DNA from: Burkholderiales bacterium
GTDB taxonomy: Bacteria > Pseudomonadota > Gammaproteobacteria > Burkholderiales > Burkholderiaceae_C
Direction of reading: 5' to 3'
Assembly (NCBI GenBank): GCA_016191525.1
Contig: JACPOK010000031.1
Coordinates: forward strand, 1 to 64,000
DNA: 64,000 nt
Shown: positions 28,179 to 36,450 of the stretch, piece by piece
Layout of the letters: every line of letters starts with the position of its first letter
How positions within the stretch are numbered: the first letter of the stretch is position 1
Notes under the pieces: generated by a model
What the model saw: only the letters and a program-made list of their open reading frames with translations
Databases searched by the model: none
Told to the model about the DNA's origin: nothing
Translations under genes and position numbers: made by a program

Positions 28179-28685
28179 ATGAACGAGTTTGACAACATCG
28201 ACGACCACTTTGCCAGCTATGCCAGGCTGTTGACGGAAGATGCGGCAGCCCGGTTCGGGGCGTTGCGCAAGTCTTCTTTTTTCGAGCCGGTTCCGGATGA
28301 ATGGCTGCAGCGCATCTCGGCGATGGCGCAGATCAGGACCTTTCGCGCCGATGTCAGCATCACGTCGCAGGACGACGACATGAAGGCCTTCTATGTGATC
28401 CTGTATGGCGCGGCCGAGGCATTTCGCAACGGCAAGCTGGTCGGCACCATCGAAACCGGCGACTGCTTCGGGGAGGGAATTTTCTTTACCGACGGCACCA
28501 TCACCACGTCCGCGACGGTGATTGCCGATGACAAGATCGTTGCCGCCGAATTCAGCAAGACCGTGATCGAAGCGCTGCAGGCAGACCCCCATGCGATGGT
28601 CAGCATGGACAAGGCGCTGCTGCTGGCGCTGTTCAAGAAACTCAAGGGCGCCAACCAGAAGATCGAGCGGCTGATGCTGGGGTAG
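28179..28685 (+). CDS. Cyclic-nucleotide-binding-domain protein
   Basis: 168 residues with a CRP-like beta-roll (FFEPVPDEWLQRISAMAQIRTFRAD; FYVILYGAAEAFRNGKLVGTIETGDCFGEGIFFTDGTITTSATVIADDKIVAAEFSK) and a C-terminal helix (LLLALFKKLKGANQKIERLML), but no DNA-binding domain. The GDCFGEGIFF segment corresponds to the phosphate-binding cassette, but the usual arginine (GE...RSA) is replaced (TTSAT), so ligand binding is doubtful. Coupled to pilU, it may be a regulatory partner of pilus retraction. Confidence 0.8.
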   Translation: MNEFDNIDDHFASYARLLTEDAAARFGALRKSSFFEPVPDEWLQRISAMAQIRTFRADVSITSQDDDMKAFYVILYGAAEAFRNGKLVGTIETGDCFGEGIFFTDGTITTSATVIADDKIVAAEFSKTVIEALQADPHAMVSMDKALLLALFKKLKGANQKIERLMLG

Positions 28686-28766
28686 GTGCCCATCGGAAAG
28701 CGCCGCCGCTGCAAGTCAGCCTTATGATGGACAGATTTTCTGCCCACCCAGCCCTTTGAAAGTTGA

Positions 28767-30110
28767 TTGATGTTCGGACGAAGCCGGTTGGCGATAGGCG
28801 TTGGCGCGGGCCTGACGATCGGCTTTCTGGCGCTGATCGTGATCGTGGGCGCCACCATCTGGCTGGTGGAACGCGGCAACAGCCTGTTTGAGCAATCGGC
28901 CTTGCAGCGCTCCATCCGCATCGTCGCAGTGGATCTGCGCGATCATTTGCGCACCGCGGAGTCGAGCCAGCGCGGATTTCTCCTGACCGGCAACCAGATC
29001 TATCTGGCCCCTTACGACACGGCCAAGACGCGCGCGCGGCAGGAGCTGGAGGACCTGGGCCGGATGATTGCGCCCGATGCCCCGAACCGGGCGATGCTGC
29101 CCCGGTTGTCGGAAGCGTTGGGCGAAAAAATCGCCGAGATGGACAACAGCATTGCGCTGAAAAATGCCGGCCGCGATGCCGACGCCATGGCGTTGGTCCA
29201 GAGCAATCGCGGCAAGACGCTGATGGATGAAATCAATGTTTTTCTCTATGGCGCGCTATTGACCGCCGACGAGAGCGGCACGCAGAGCAGCGCAGAGCAG
29301 CAACGCAATGCATCGCTGCTGCGCTGGATATCGGCGGGCGCCGCCGTGGTCATCGTCCTGGTGGTGTTTGTGGTGGTGTTTACTGTCTATCGCAACGGGC
29401 AGGATCTGAAACTGGCGCGCGACGAAGTGCAGGCAATCAATCTGACGCTGGAAGAACGTGTGAAGACCCGCACGGCCGATCTGGCCATGGCGCGGGAACG
29501 CGCGGAAGTCCTGCTGGCCGAGGTCAATCACCGCGTGGCCAACAGCCTGCAGCTGGTGGCGGTGCTGGTGGGGATGCAAATGCGTTCCGTCACCGATACG
29601 GCGGCCAAGGAGGCCTTGCGCGAAACGCAATCGCGGATCAGTGCAATCTCGCTGATCCACAAGAGCCTTTATACGTCCGGCGATGTGACAAACGTGGCGC
29701 TGAACGACTATCTGGGCGCGATGCTGGGCAATCTGGAAACGGCGATGAGGAAGGACGGCCACACGGCAATCCTGAAATGCTATCTGGAGCCTATTTCGCT
29801 AGGCCCTGACGCCAGCGTCAGCCTGGGCGTGGCCGTACAGGAGCTGGTCACCAACGCCTTCAAATATGCCTATCCCGACGAAAAGCCCGGCGAGGTGCGG
29901 GTGCGGCTGAAGCGATTGGACGACGGCAAGGCCGAACTGACGGTCGAGGATGATGGCGTGGGGATGGCGCCGAACGCCACGCATGCGGGCACGGGGCTGG
30001 GCAGCAAGATCATCCATACGATGGCGTCGGCGCTGAAGACGCATGTGGAATATATCAACCGCGCGCCGGGTACGTTGGCACGGCTGGTGCTGACGACGGC
30101 GATTGCGTAA
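28767..30110 (+). CDS. CHASE3-type sensor histidine kinase (HisKA_2 family)
   Basis: 447 residues. TM1 at about 11-33, a periplasmic CHASE3-like helical domain (residues ~38-180, DLRDHLRTAESSQRGFLLTGNQIYLAPYD), TM2 at about 186-207, a coiled linker, then HisKA_2 with His254 in AEVNHRVANSLQLVAVLVGMQ and an ATPase domain (VQELVTNAFKYAYP, VEDDGVGM, GTGLGSKII). This HWE-like kinase class is commoner in Alphaproteobacteria. Its stop overlaps the next ATG (TAATG). Third codon positions are less G/C-biased than in neighbours, a possible sign of transfer. Confidence 0.88.
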   Translation: MMFGRSRLAIGVGAGLTIGFLALIVIVGATIWLVERGNSLFEQSALQRSIRIVAVDLRDHLRTAESSQRGFLLTGNQIYLAPYDTAKTRARQELEDLGRMIAPDAPNRAMLPRLSEALGEKIAEMDNSIALKNAGRDADAMALVQSNRGKTLMDEINVFLYGALLTADESGTQSSAEQQRNASLLRWISAGAAVVIVLVVFVVVFTVYRNGQDLKLARDEVQAINLTLEERVKTRTADLAMARERAEVLLAEVNHRVANSLQLVAVLVGMQMRSVTDTAAKEALRETQSRISAISLIHKSLYTSGDVTNVALNDYLGAMLGNLETAMRKDGHTAILKCYLEPISLGPDASVSLGVAVQELVTNAFKYAYPDEKPGEVRVRLKRLDDGKAELTVEDDGVGMAPNATHAGTGLGSKIIHTMASALKTHVEYINRAPGTLARLVLTTAIA

Positions 30111-31249
30111 TGGGATCTGCGATGAAATTCCGGCTGTCCGCGGTTGCTGCACTTGCTTCACTTTCATTCGTCAGCGGCGCTTCGTTTGCCGCTGGCGGCG
30201 AGGGGTTGACCGTGCCGGTCAAGTTGCCTGCGTACGATGCGGCACGGCCTTCCTGCAGGGCGCCCACTGGATTGCAGAAAAAGCTGGTATTCGTGCAGGA
30301 CAACAGGCGCGAGTTCATGCAAGGCGCGGGACGCGGGCTGGAAGCCGCGGCGCGGGCGCGGGGCCTGGGCTTCAGCGTTGCCTTTGCCAACAATGATCCT
30401 GCGCTGATGATCAAACAGGTTGAGGGCATTGCGGCCGATAAAACGGGCGCGATTGTGGTGGCGCCGATAGATCCGCCATCGCTGGCACCGGCCCTGAAGA
30501 AAGTCATAGTCGCGGGCGCCTATGTGGGTGCCATCGTGCCGCCGCCGGCGACGACGGTGCTGAACGCGCCGCAATATCTGACCGGCAAGGTTCTGGCCGA
30601 AGCGGCGGCAAATTACATCCGCACGCGGCTTGGCGGAAAGGCCAAGGTTGTGCTGCTGACGCATGACAGCCTGCAATTCCTGGCGCCGCGATTCACCGCC
30701 ATGCGCGATACCCTGCGGGCACTGCCGGGCGTGACGATTGTGGCCGACATTTCGCCCGCCACGGTCGACAAGGAGGGCGGATACCGCACGATGAAGACGA
30801 TCCTGCTCGCGCAGCCGAATATCGATGTGGTGCTTGGCGCGGACACGGTGGTGCTGGGGGCGCTGGCGGCATTGCGCGAAACGGGCAAGGCGCGGGCGGA
30901 CCAGTTCCTGGGCGGCATCGACGGCGAGCAGGAAGCGGTCGTCGAAATCAAAAAAGGCGGCAGCCCCTACAAGGCGAGCATCAGCCTTGCTTCATCCATA
31001 TTCGGGTATGCGATGGGCCAGCAGGCCGCGGATTGGCTGGACGGAAAATCCATCCCGCAGGCAATGGATATTCTGCCCAGGGCGCTCACCAGCAGCAACA
31101 TCGCGGACTATGAACGCGATACGGCCGACCCGGGCGCGGTGTATGCCGATCCTTCGCGGCGCGCGACCTATCTGAAGATGTACGGCAACATCTGTTTCGA
31201 TACGCGCGAAAACTATATTAATTTCCCCTGGTCATCAGAAACCAGATAG
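30110..31249 (+). CDS. Ribose-type periplasmic binding protein (Peripla_BP_4), likely sensory
   Basis: 379 residues (375 if starting at ATG 30122). Signal peptide MKFRLSAVAALASLSFVSGASFAAGG, then a sugar-binding fold of the RbsB/LuxP/TorT type: KKLVFVQDNRREFMQGAGRGLEAAAR, ALMIKQVEGIAADKTGAIVVAPIDP, NIDVVLGADTVVLGALAAL, FLGGIDGEQEAV. The first ATG overlaps the kinase stop (TAATG). No RbsA/RbsC-type ATPase or permease gene is nearby; the neighbours are a kinase and a receiver protein. The best reading is a ligand sensor feeding the kinase, as LuxP does for LuxQ; this is inference. Confidence 0.85.
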   Translation: MGSAMKFRLSAVAALASLSFVSGASFAAGGEGLTVPVKLPAYDAARPSCRAPTGLQKKLVFVQDNRREFMQGAGRGLEAAARARGLGFSVAFANNDPALMIKQVEGIAADKTGAIVVAPIDPPSLAPALKKVIVAGAYVGAIVPPPATTVLNAPQYLTGKVLAEAAANYIRTRLGGKAKVVLLTHDSLQFLAPRFTAMRDTLRALPGVTIVADISPATVDKEGGYRTMKTILLAQPNIDVVLGADTVVLGALAALRETGKARADQFLGGIDGEQEAVVEIKKGGSPYKASISLASSIFGYAMGQQAADWLDGKSIPQAMDILPRALTSSNIADYERDTADPGAVYADPSRRATYLKMYGNICFDTRENYINFPWSSETR

Positions 31250-31251
31250 CG

Positions 31252-31614
31252 ATGACCGCCAACCCTTTCGTCATCCTCTACGTCGAGGACAACGACATGG
31301 TCCGCGAGTCGTTCGCCGAGCTGCTCGCCACTGCCGATCGCCGGGTCGTGTGTGTGGCTGACTGCGCCGGCGCGCGCGCGGCGTTGCGCGAGCAGAACGT
31401 GAACCTGCTGATGACTGACATCAACCTGCCCGACGGCTCGGGCCTCGGCCTGGCGCGCGAGGCGCTTGCGCAGAACCCGGGGCTGCCGGTGATTGTCTGC
31501 TCCGGGCAGGACTTGCGCGACGTCGCCCTGTCGCTCGGCCCTACCGCCCATTCGCTGATGAAGCCCTTCGGGCTGGACGAACTCGAGGCGCTGATCGAGC
31601 GGCTCGCGCAGTGA
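31252..31614 (+). CDS. Single-domain response regulator
   Basis: 120 residues, receiver domain only: acidic pocket YVEDND (Glu12, Asp13), phospho-acceptor Asp56 in LLMTDINLPDGSGL, Ser84 in VCSGQD and conserved Lys104 in LMKPFGLDEL. No output domain. It begins two bases after the binding-protein stop, so it is co-translated with the kinase and binding protein and is the probable phosphate acceptor. Its further target, perhaps another kinase or the pilus motor, is unknown. Confidence 0.92.
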   Translation: MTANPFVILYVEDNDMVRESFAELLATADRRVVCVADCAGARAALREQNVNLLMTDINLPDGSGLGLAREALAQNPGLPVIVCSGQDLRDVALSLGPTAHSLMKPFGLDELEALIERLAQ

Positions 31615-31640
31615 GCGACTAGACGGGTCGGCCCGGCGCC

Positions 31641-33146
31641 ATGTTGAAACGACGTACGATCCTCACCCGTTCGGCCCTGGCTGCTTTCGCAACCACCTCG
31701 CTGGCGCTGCCACAGGCTGCTCTGGCTCAGGGGAGGAAAGACACGCTGGTCATGGCCATGGCCCTGGAGCCGACTGGCCTGGACCCGACCGCCAGCGCGG
31801 CATCCGCTATCGCGGAAGTCACCCTGTACAACGTCTACGAAACCCTGACCAAAATCAACTCCGATGGCAGCGTCTCGCCGCTGCTCGCCGAAAGCTGGGA
31901 AGTCTCGCCCGACCTGCGCACCTATACGTTCAAGCTCCGCAAAGGAGTGAGGTTCCAGAATGGCGAGCCCTTCAATGCCCAGGCGGTGAAGTTCTCCTTC
32001 CAGCGCGCAGGCAGCGATAAAAGCACCAACAAGGACAAGCGCACCTTCGCCACCATGGAGAGCGTGACTGCGTTCGATGAGCACACGGTGGTGATCATCA
32101 ACAGGGAACTCGATCCCGACTTCCTGTTCCTGATGGGCCAGGCGACGGCCATCATCGTCGAGCCCAGGAGCGTTGAAGACAACGCCAACAAGCCCGTGGG
32201 CACCGGCCCCTACAAAGTGGACAACTGGAGCAAGGGCTCATCCGTCACGCTGAGCAAGTGGGACGGCTTTCGCAATGCCGCCGGAGTCAGGATCAGGAAG
32301 GTCGTATTCCGCTTCATCCCCGATCCGGCCGCGCAGATCGCCGCGCTGTTGTCGGGTGACGTGGATGCTTTCCCGCGCGTGGCCGCCGGGCGCAGCATGC
32401 CGCGAATTAAAAGCGACCCACGCTTTCAGGTGATCCTGAGTGGATCGCGCGCCAAGACCATCCTGGCGATCAATAACAAGAAGAAGCCGCTGGACGACGT
32501 GCGCGTGCGCCGCGCCATCGCCATGGCCATCGACCGCAAAGCAGTGATCGAAGGCGCGGCTGAAGGTTATGGCACACCCATTGGTGCGCATTACGTGCCC
32601 GGCGCGCCCGGTTATGTGGATGTAACGGCGGTGAACCCTTACAACGTCGAGAAGGCCAGGGCCTTGCTGAAGGAAGCCGGCGTGAGCACGCCGCTTGAGC
32701 TGTCCATGCCGCTGGCCCCGCCGCCTTATGCACGCCAGGGCGGCGAAGTCATCGCGGCCCAGCTCGCCAGGATCGGCATCATCGTCAAAATACAGAATGT
32801 CGAAATGGCGCAGTGGCTCAGCGGCGTCTACGCAAACAAGAACTATGACGTGACGCTTATCTCGCATGCGGAGCCATTCGACATGGGCAATTTCTCCAGG
32901 CCGGGCTATTACTGGAACTACGATTCGCCCAGGTTCGCGGACCTCTACAACAAGTACAAGAACGCGCCGCGCGCGGCCGACCGCATCAAACTGGTGGGAG
33001 ACATTCAGCGCCTTTTGGCGGAAGACTCTGTCCACGCATTCCTGTACCAGCCTCAATGGATTACGGTGGCAAACAAGAATATCAAAGGGCTATGGAAAGA
33101 TATGCCGATCTTCGTCAATGACGTGTCCGCGCTTTCCTGGTCCTGA
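31641..33146 (+). CDS. Oligopeptide-type ABC solute-binding protein (SBP family 5)
   Basis: 501 residues with a signal peptide (MLKRRTILTRSALAAFATTSLALPQAALAQG) and the DppA/OppA fold: EPTGLDPTASAAS, LLAESWEVSPDLRTYTFKLRKGVRFQNGEPFNAQAVKFSFQR, KPVGTGPYKVDNW, PLDDVRVRRAIAMAIDRKAVIEG. Substrates in this family include di- and oligopeptides, nickel and glycosides. No DppBCDF genes follow. It starts 26 bp after the receiver gene, so it may belong to the kinase cluster as a second extracellular binding protein. Confidence 0.88.
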   Translation: MLKRRTILTRSALAAFATTSLALPQAALAQGRKDTLVMAMALEPTGLDPTASAASAIAEVTLYNVYETLTKINSDGSVSPLLAESWEVSPDLRTYTFKLRKGVRFQNGEPFNAQAVKFSFQRAGSDKSTNKDKRTFATMESVTAFDEHTVVIINRELDPDFLFLMGQATAIIVEPRSVEDNANKPVGTGPYKVDNWSKGSSVTLSKWDGFRNAAGVRIRKVVFRFIPDPAAQIAALLSGDVDAFPRVAAGRSMPRIKSDPRFQVILSGSRAKTILAINNKKKPLDDVRVRRAIAMAIDRKAVIEGAAEGYGTPIGAHYVPGAPGYVDVTAVNPYNVEKARALLKEAGVSTPLELSMPLAPPPYARQGGEVIAAQLARIGIIVKIQNVEMAQWLSGVYANKNYDVTLISHAEPFDMGNFSRPGYYWNYDSPRFADLYNKYKNAPRAADRIKLVGDIQRLLAEDSVHAFLYQPQWITVANKNIKGLWKDMPIFVNDVSALSWS

Positions 33147-33250
33147 CTATTTCAACAAAACTTGAAATATGGAGGGGTGGGGTTGCCCGGGCGGGGGAAA
33201 AAAAGGCTTCCCGGGGCCCATGAGTCGGAAATCCGCAACGCAGCATTGGT

Positions 33251-33284
33251 GCGGCTTGCGGGCAATTTTCGGCCCGCAAGCCGC
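33251..33284. terminator. Strong hairpin after the binding-protein gene
   Basis: GCGGCTTGCGGGC-AATTTTCG-GCCCGCAAGCCGC forms a perfect 13 bp stem with an eight-base loop. It lies ~105 bp after the stop of the oligopeptide-type binding protein and ~145 bp before the lipase gene. There is no U-tract, so it may be a bidirectional or Rho-independent-like terminator or an mRNA-stabilising hairpin. Nothing else is recognised in the 282 bp gap. Confidence 0.55.
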
Positions 33285-33428
33285 ATGGATAGTGCGTGTG
33301 AGCCCTGCGCCGATTGCCCTTCGCGGGCGCCAAACTGTGGTTTTCCTCACGGCTAGTGTCGCTCTTGCACATCGGCAAGCCTTGCTTTACATCCGGGAAA
33401 CACCCCGCCGCTAGAGTCGTGCGCTCTT

Positions 33429-34610
33429 ATGAGCCGCTACAACTTCCTCGCCGCCGCATTCCTCTCGCTTTTCCTTGCCGCCTGCGGAGGGGGAGGAGCC
33501 AATCCCCCGGTGCCGGTCGTCCCGGTCACGGACGGCAATCCGCCGGGCCCCGGCCAGTTCCTCAGCGCTGTTCTCGTCAAGACGATCAGCGCCGCCCAGG
33601 TCTCCTCCGCGCTCGCGGACGCCGGCGACGCGGCGTTTCTCGCCGCGCCGCGCTATGCGGTCCAGGCCTGGCGCCTGACCTATGTCACGGTGGACGCGGA
33701 CGGCAGGCAGGTCGTCGCTTCGGGCCTGGTCGGCGTTCCGCAAAAGGCCGCGAACGCGGTCAGCCCGGTCCTGAGCTATCAGCACGCCACCATCAAGACG
33801 CAGGCCGATGCGCCGAGCAGCCTCACAAGTCTGGGCGATCCGCCGGTGGTGCTGGCTTCGCTGGGGTACATCGTGGAGGCGGCCGACTACGTCGGGTTCG
33901 GCGTGTCGGCGGGCGTGCCGCATCCGTACCTGATGTCGGCGCCGTCCGCGTCGGCGGTGGTCGACTTCCTCACGGCGTCAAAATACTGGCGGCAGGCACA
34001 GCATGTGGCGGACAACAAGCAGCTGTTCCTCACGGGGTATTCCGAAGGCGGCTATGTCACCGTCGCCGCGCAGCGGGCGCTGCAAGCCGGCACGTCGGCT
34101 CATCGCAGCGAGCTGGTCCGCGTCGTCGCAGGCGACGGCCCGTACGACGTGGGCGCCACCCTGGACCAGCTGCTCGAGATCATGCGGACGGATTATTTTC
34201 CGCTGGGCTACGTGCTCAACCCCGGCTTCCTGAGGTTGCTGGGCAGTGAGGACCGCCGCCACGCGCGTGACATCCTGCTGGCGCTGCTGATCGGCGTCGA
34301 TCCCTCCGTCGTCTACTCGCCGACGGTGATCGACAACTTCCTGAACGACAACCGCGCCGCCATCGACACTCTGAGCAGCGTCTACGACTGGGCGCCGGAG
34401 GTGCCGCTGGACCTGTTCCACGGCCGCGACGACCGCACGGTTCCGTACGTGAGCGCCACCCGCACGCTGCAGGCCATGCAGGCGCGCGGTGCCGGCGGCC
34501 GGGTCACGTTGACGGACTGCGTCGCGCAGCCGGCCGGCCACTCGCAGTGCGTGCTGCCGTACTGGCGGTTTGTGCTGGGGCGGTTCGGCAGCGTGGCGAA
34601 GGATCTGTGA
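33429..34610 (+). CDS. Secreted lipoprotein lipase/esterase (LIP family)
   Basis: 393 residues. Lipoprotein signal MSRYNFLAAAFLSLFLAAC with the lipobox cysteine at 19, then a glycine/proline linker. The alpha/beta-hydrolase resembles secretory lipases: nucleophile elbow LTGYSEGGYVTV, acid in LDLFHGRDDRTVPY, and histidine in PAGHSQCVLPYW. YQHATIKTQADAPSS is the loop typical of the family. Probably anchored to the outer membrane and acting on extracellular esters. Start ATG 33429 has a weak ribosome site. Convergent with another exported hydrolase. Confidence 0.83.
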   Translation: MSRYNFLAAAFLSLFLAACGGGGANPPVPVVPVTDGNPPGPGQFLSAVLVKTISAAQVSSALADAGDAAFLAAPRYAVQAWRLTYVTVDADGRQVVASGLVGVPQKAANAVSPVLSYQHATIKTQADAPSSLTSLGDPPVVLASLGYIVEAADYVGFGVSAGVPHPYLMSAPSASAVVDFLTASKYWRQAQHVADNKQLFLTGYSEGGYVTVAAQRALQAGTSAHRSELVRVVAGDGPYDVGATLDQLLEIMRTDYFPLGYVLNPGFLRLLGSEDRRHARDILLALLIGVDPSVVYSPTVIDNFLNDNRAAIDTLSSVYDWAPEVPLDLFHGRDDRTVPYVSATRTLQAMQARGAGGRVTLTDCVAQPAGHSQCVLPYWRFVLGRFGSVAKDL

Positions 34611-34686
34611 TTTTCAGCAGGACGCGAGTTACGTCGGCTCCCGGCCAATAGCAGACATCCGCGGGGGCTGACTCGACGCTGCGCCC

Positions 34687-35724
34687 CTATCGCGAATCAA
34701 ACAAGTGCCTGCGGAAGAACTCCGCCACGCGCACGTAAGCCTCGACGCGCCGCGCATCATCGACAGCCGCGTTTCTTTCCCCGCCACGCACGCCCGCGGT
34801 CGCCTTCGCGATCGGCTCGGGCCATGGCGCGAGCAGGTCGAGGTGCGAGGCGCCGGGTATCGAGTCGATGCGTACGCAGGCACCGCAGGACTTGAGCACC
34901 TGAGCCGAGTGGTAGACGGGATTGAGCATGCGGTCGGCCTGTGCCTCGACGATCCCGACCGGGATCCGGATCGCGGCCAGGCTTGCCGGCGTGAGGATCG
35001 CGCCGACGGGCACCGCCGCCACGGTGGCCGCGACCCGAGGGTCACGAGCGCGCATCCCCGCCTCCAGGTCTTCAGCGCCTGGCGGCAGCGGCCCCAAATA
35101 CGCGCGCATCAACTGGGCATCAGCTTCCGCCGCAGATGGCCGCCCGCTGAGGCAAAGGCTCGCATCGTCGGTGGCGTGCGCCGCACAATGGCGAAAGACG
35201 GTCGCGAGGTTCCAATCCGCGCCCGCCAGCAGCAGCCCGGTCAACCCGCCCGCGGACATTCCATAGACGCCTACCTTGTCGGTGTTGACCAGCGGTCCAA
35301 AGCGGGCGTCCCGGCTCACCGCGTCGATAGCGCGACTGATTTCCCTCGGTCTGCGCTTCCAGGATTCAGGCCCGGCGTCGCCGGTCTCGTGCCAGTTGTC
35401 GCCCCGATGTTCGGGAATTGCAACCACGAACCCCGCGCCCGCTAGCGTGCTCGCCAATAGAAAATTGGTCATCACCCAGTCGCGCGAGCCATGCGAGATC
35501 ATGACCAGCCGGCCGTTGCCGCGCCGGGCGGGCGCGTCCAGCGCGGCGTCGATCTCGAATGGACCGAGCCGTAGCACGGTCGCCGGCGTTGCGGCCGGGT
35601 AGACGACGGTGATCGGCGCCGTGTCGCCGGGGATCCCCGTGATACCCACCTGGGCGAATGCGCTCCCACATAGCACCAGGCATGTGCACAATCCTGCGAG
35701 CAACGGGAGGCGGAAGTTCGGCAT
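34687..35724 (-). CDS. Exported alpha/beta-hydrolase (PAF-acetylhydrolase/dienelactone-hydrolase-like)
   Basis: 345 residues from ATG 35724, which gives the signal peptide MPNFRLPLLAGLCTCLVLCGSAFAQ; the ORF-track start at 35796 adds 24 unlikely residues. VMISHGSRDWVMTNFLLASTLAGAGFVVAIPEHRGDN is the core oxyanion region, GVYGMSAGGLTGLLLAGA the nucleophile elbow, and PGASHLDLLAPWP the histidine loop. Family members hydrolyse short-chain or polyester bonds; exact substrate unknown. Promoter region 35725-35912 is shared with the divergent Gre-like gene; no motif recognised there. Confidence 0.8.
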   Translation of the reverse strand: MPNFRLPLLAGLCTCLVLCGSAFAQVGITGIPGDTAPITVVYPAATPATVLRLGPFEIDAALDAPARRGNGRLVMISHGSRDWVMTNFLLASTLAGAGFVVAIPEHRGDNWHETGDAGPESWKRRPREISRAIDAVSRDARFGPLVNTDKVGVYGMSAGGLTGLLLAGADWNLATVFRHCAAHATDDASLCLSGRPSAAEADAQLMRAYLGPLPPGAEDLEAGMRARDPRVAATVAAVPVGAILTPASLAAIRIPVGIVEAQADRMLNPVYHSAQVLKSCGACVRIDSIPGASHLDLLAPWPEPIAKATAGVRGGERNAAVDDARRVEAYVRVAEFFRRHLFDSR

Positions 35725-35912
35725 TGGGTGTAGAAGTGGAGCCACGTTATCACGTCCGTTCTGCGTCGAAGCAGACTTGACGCTGACGCGAGCCACTGCT
35801 GACTTGGCGCTCCATAGACTTCGATACCATCTGGCTCAGCCGGATACCTCCTGCCACCGATATCGCGCCTTTGTGCGCTGCCCCCGCTTGCCTGAGATGC
35901 CAACCTTTCGTC

Positions 35913-36395
35913 ATGGATAAATTCTTGCTGCAACAGCAGGTGGTGAAACGGCTCGCCGAAGACCTGCTGCAAGCCGAACAGGCAGTGCGGGCGGCTCATG
36001 AAACGGCGACCCACGAAGAAAACGTCGCCGAAAACAAATACGACACATTGGGACTTGAAGCCGCCTACCTGGCCACCGGCCAGGTTCGGCGCGCGGAAGC
36101 GATCCGCAAGGCGCTGGCCAATTGGCGCCAGTTCCGCCCGCGTCCCTACGACGCCAGCAAAGGCATACAGCTCGGCGCGCTGGTCTGCCTGATCGATTCC
36201 GGCGACAGGCAGCAACACTTCTTTCTCGGCCCGGATGGGGGCAGCATGAAGTTGGTCATCGGCACCCAGCTCGTTCAGGTCATCAGCAGCGAAGCCCCTT
36301 TGGGAAGCGCCATGCTGGGCAAATGCGAGGGTGATGAGGTGTCGATACAGGTCGCTCCAGTCCGACAGCAGTTTGAGGTGCTGCGGGTTCAGTGA
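35913..36395 (+). CDS. GreA/GreB-like transcription factor
   Basis: 160 residues from ATG 35913 (MDKFLLQQQVVKRLAEDLLQAEQ); the ORF-track start at 35871 adds non-conserved residues. A short N-terminal coiled coil contains HEENVAENKYDTLGLEAAYLATGQVRRA, like the acidic-tip region of Gre factors, followed by the FKBP-like GreA/GreB C-terminal domain (IQLGALVCLIDSGDRQQHFFLGPDGGSMKL; SSEAPLGSAMLGKCEGDEVSIQ). It is probably a Gre paralogue that binds in the RNA polymerase secondary channel rather than the main GreA. Its stop lies at the edge of a dispersed repeat. Confidence 0.8.
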   Translation: MDKFLLQQQVVKRLAEDLLQAEQAVRAAHETATHEENVAENKYDTLGLEAAYLATGQVRRAEAIRKALANWRQFRPRPYDASKGIQLGALVCLIDSGDRQQHFFLGPDGGSMKLVIGTQLVQVISSEAPLGSAMLGKCEGDEVSIQVAPVRQQFEVLRVQ

Positions 36396-36450
36396 AAGCT
36401 GCCCCGAAGCGCACCCAGCCTGCGTGAGCCGCTATTGATTTGGTAGCGGC
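36392..36450. repeat. Dispersed ~60 bp repeat, copy B (at two convergent gene ends)
   Basis: GTGAAAGCTGCCCCGAAGCG... then CAGCCTGCGTGAGCCGCTAT and TGATTTGGTAGCGGC aligns with copy A at 26454-26517. It begins at the Gre-like stop codon and includes the last codons and stop of the RND-OMF fusion gene (PLPNQ-stop read on the minus strand). Confidence 0.55.

Noticed and set aside
33162-33414. Small ORFs in the gap between the oligopeptide-type binding protein and the lipase
   Set aside because: Compositionally non-coding, no ribosome sites or recognisable domains, and interrupted by the strong hairpin.
16650-33420. Recurrent TAGACT/TAGAGT hexamers upstream of several genes as definite promoters
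   Set aside because: They occur near 16661, 20152, 26524 and 33413 and may be -10 elements, but no consistent -35 at proper spacing was found, so no individual promoter calls were made.
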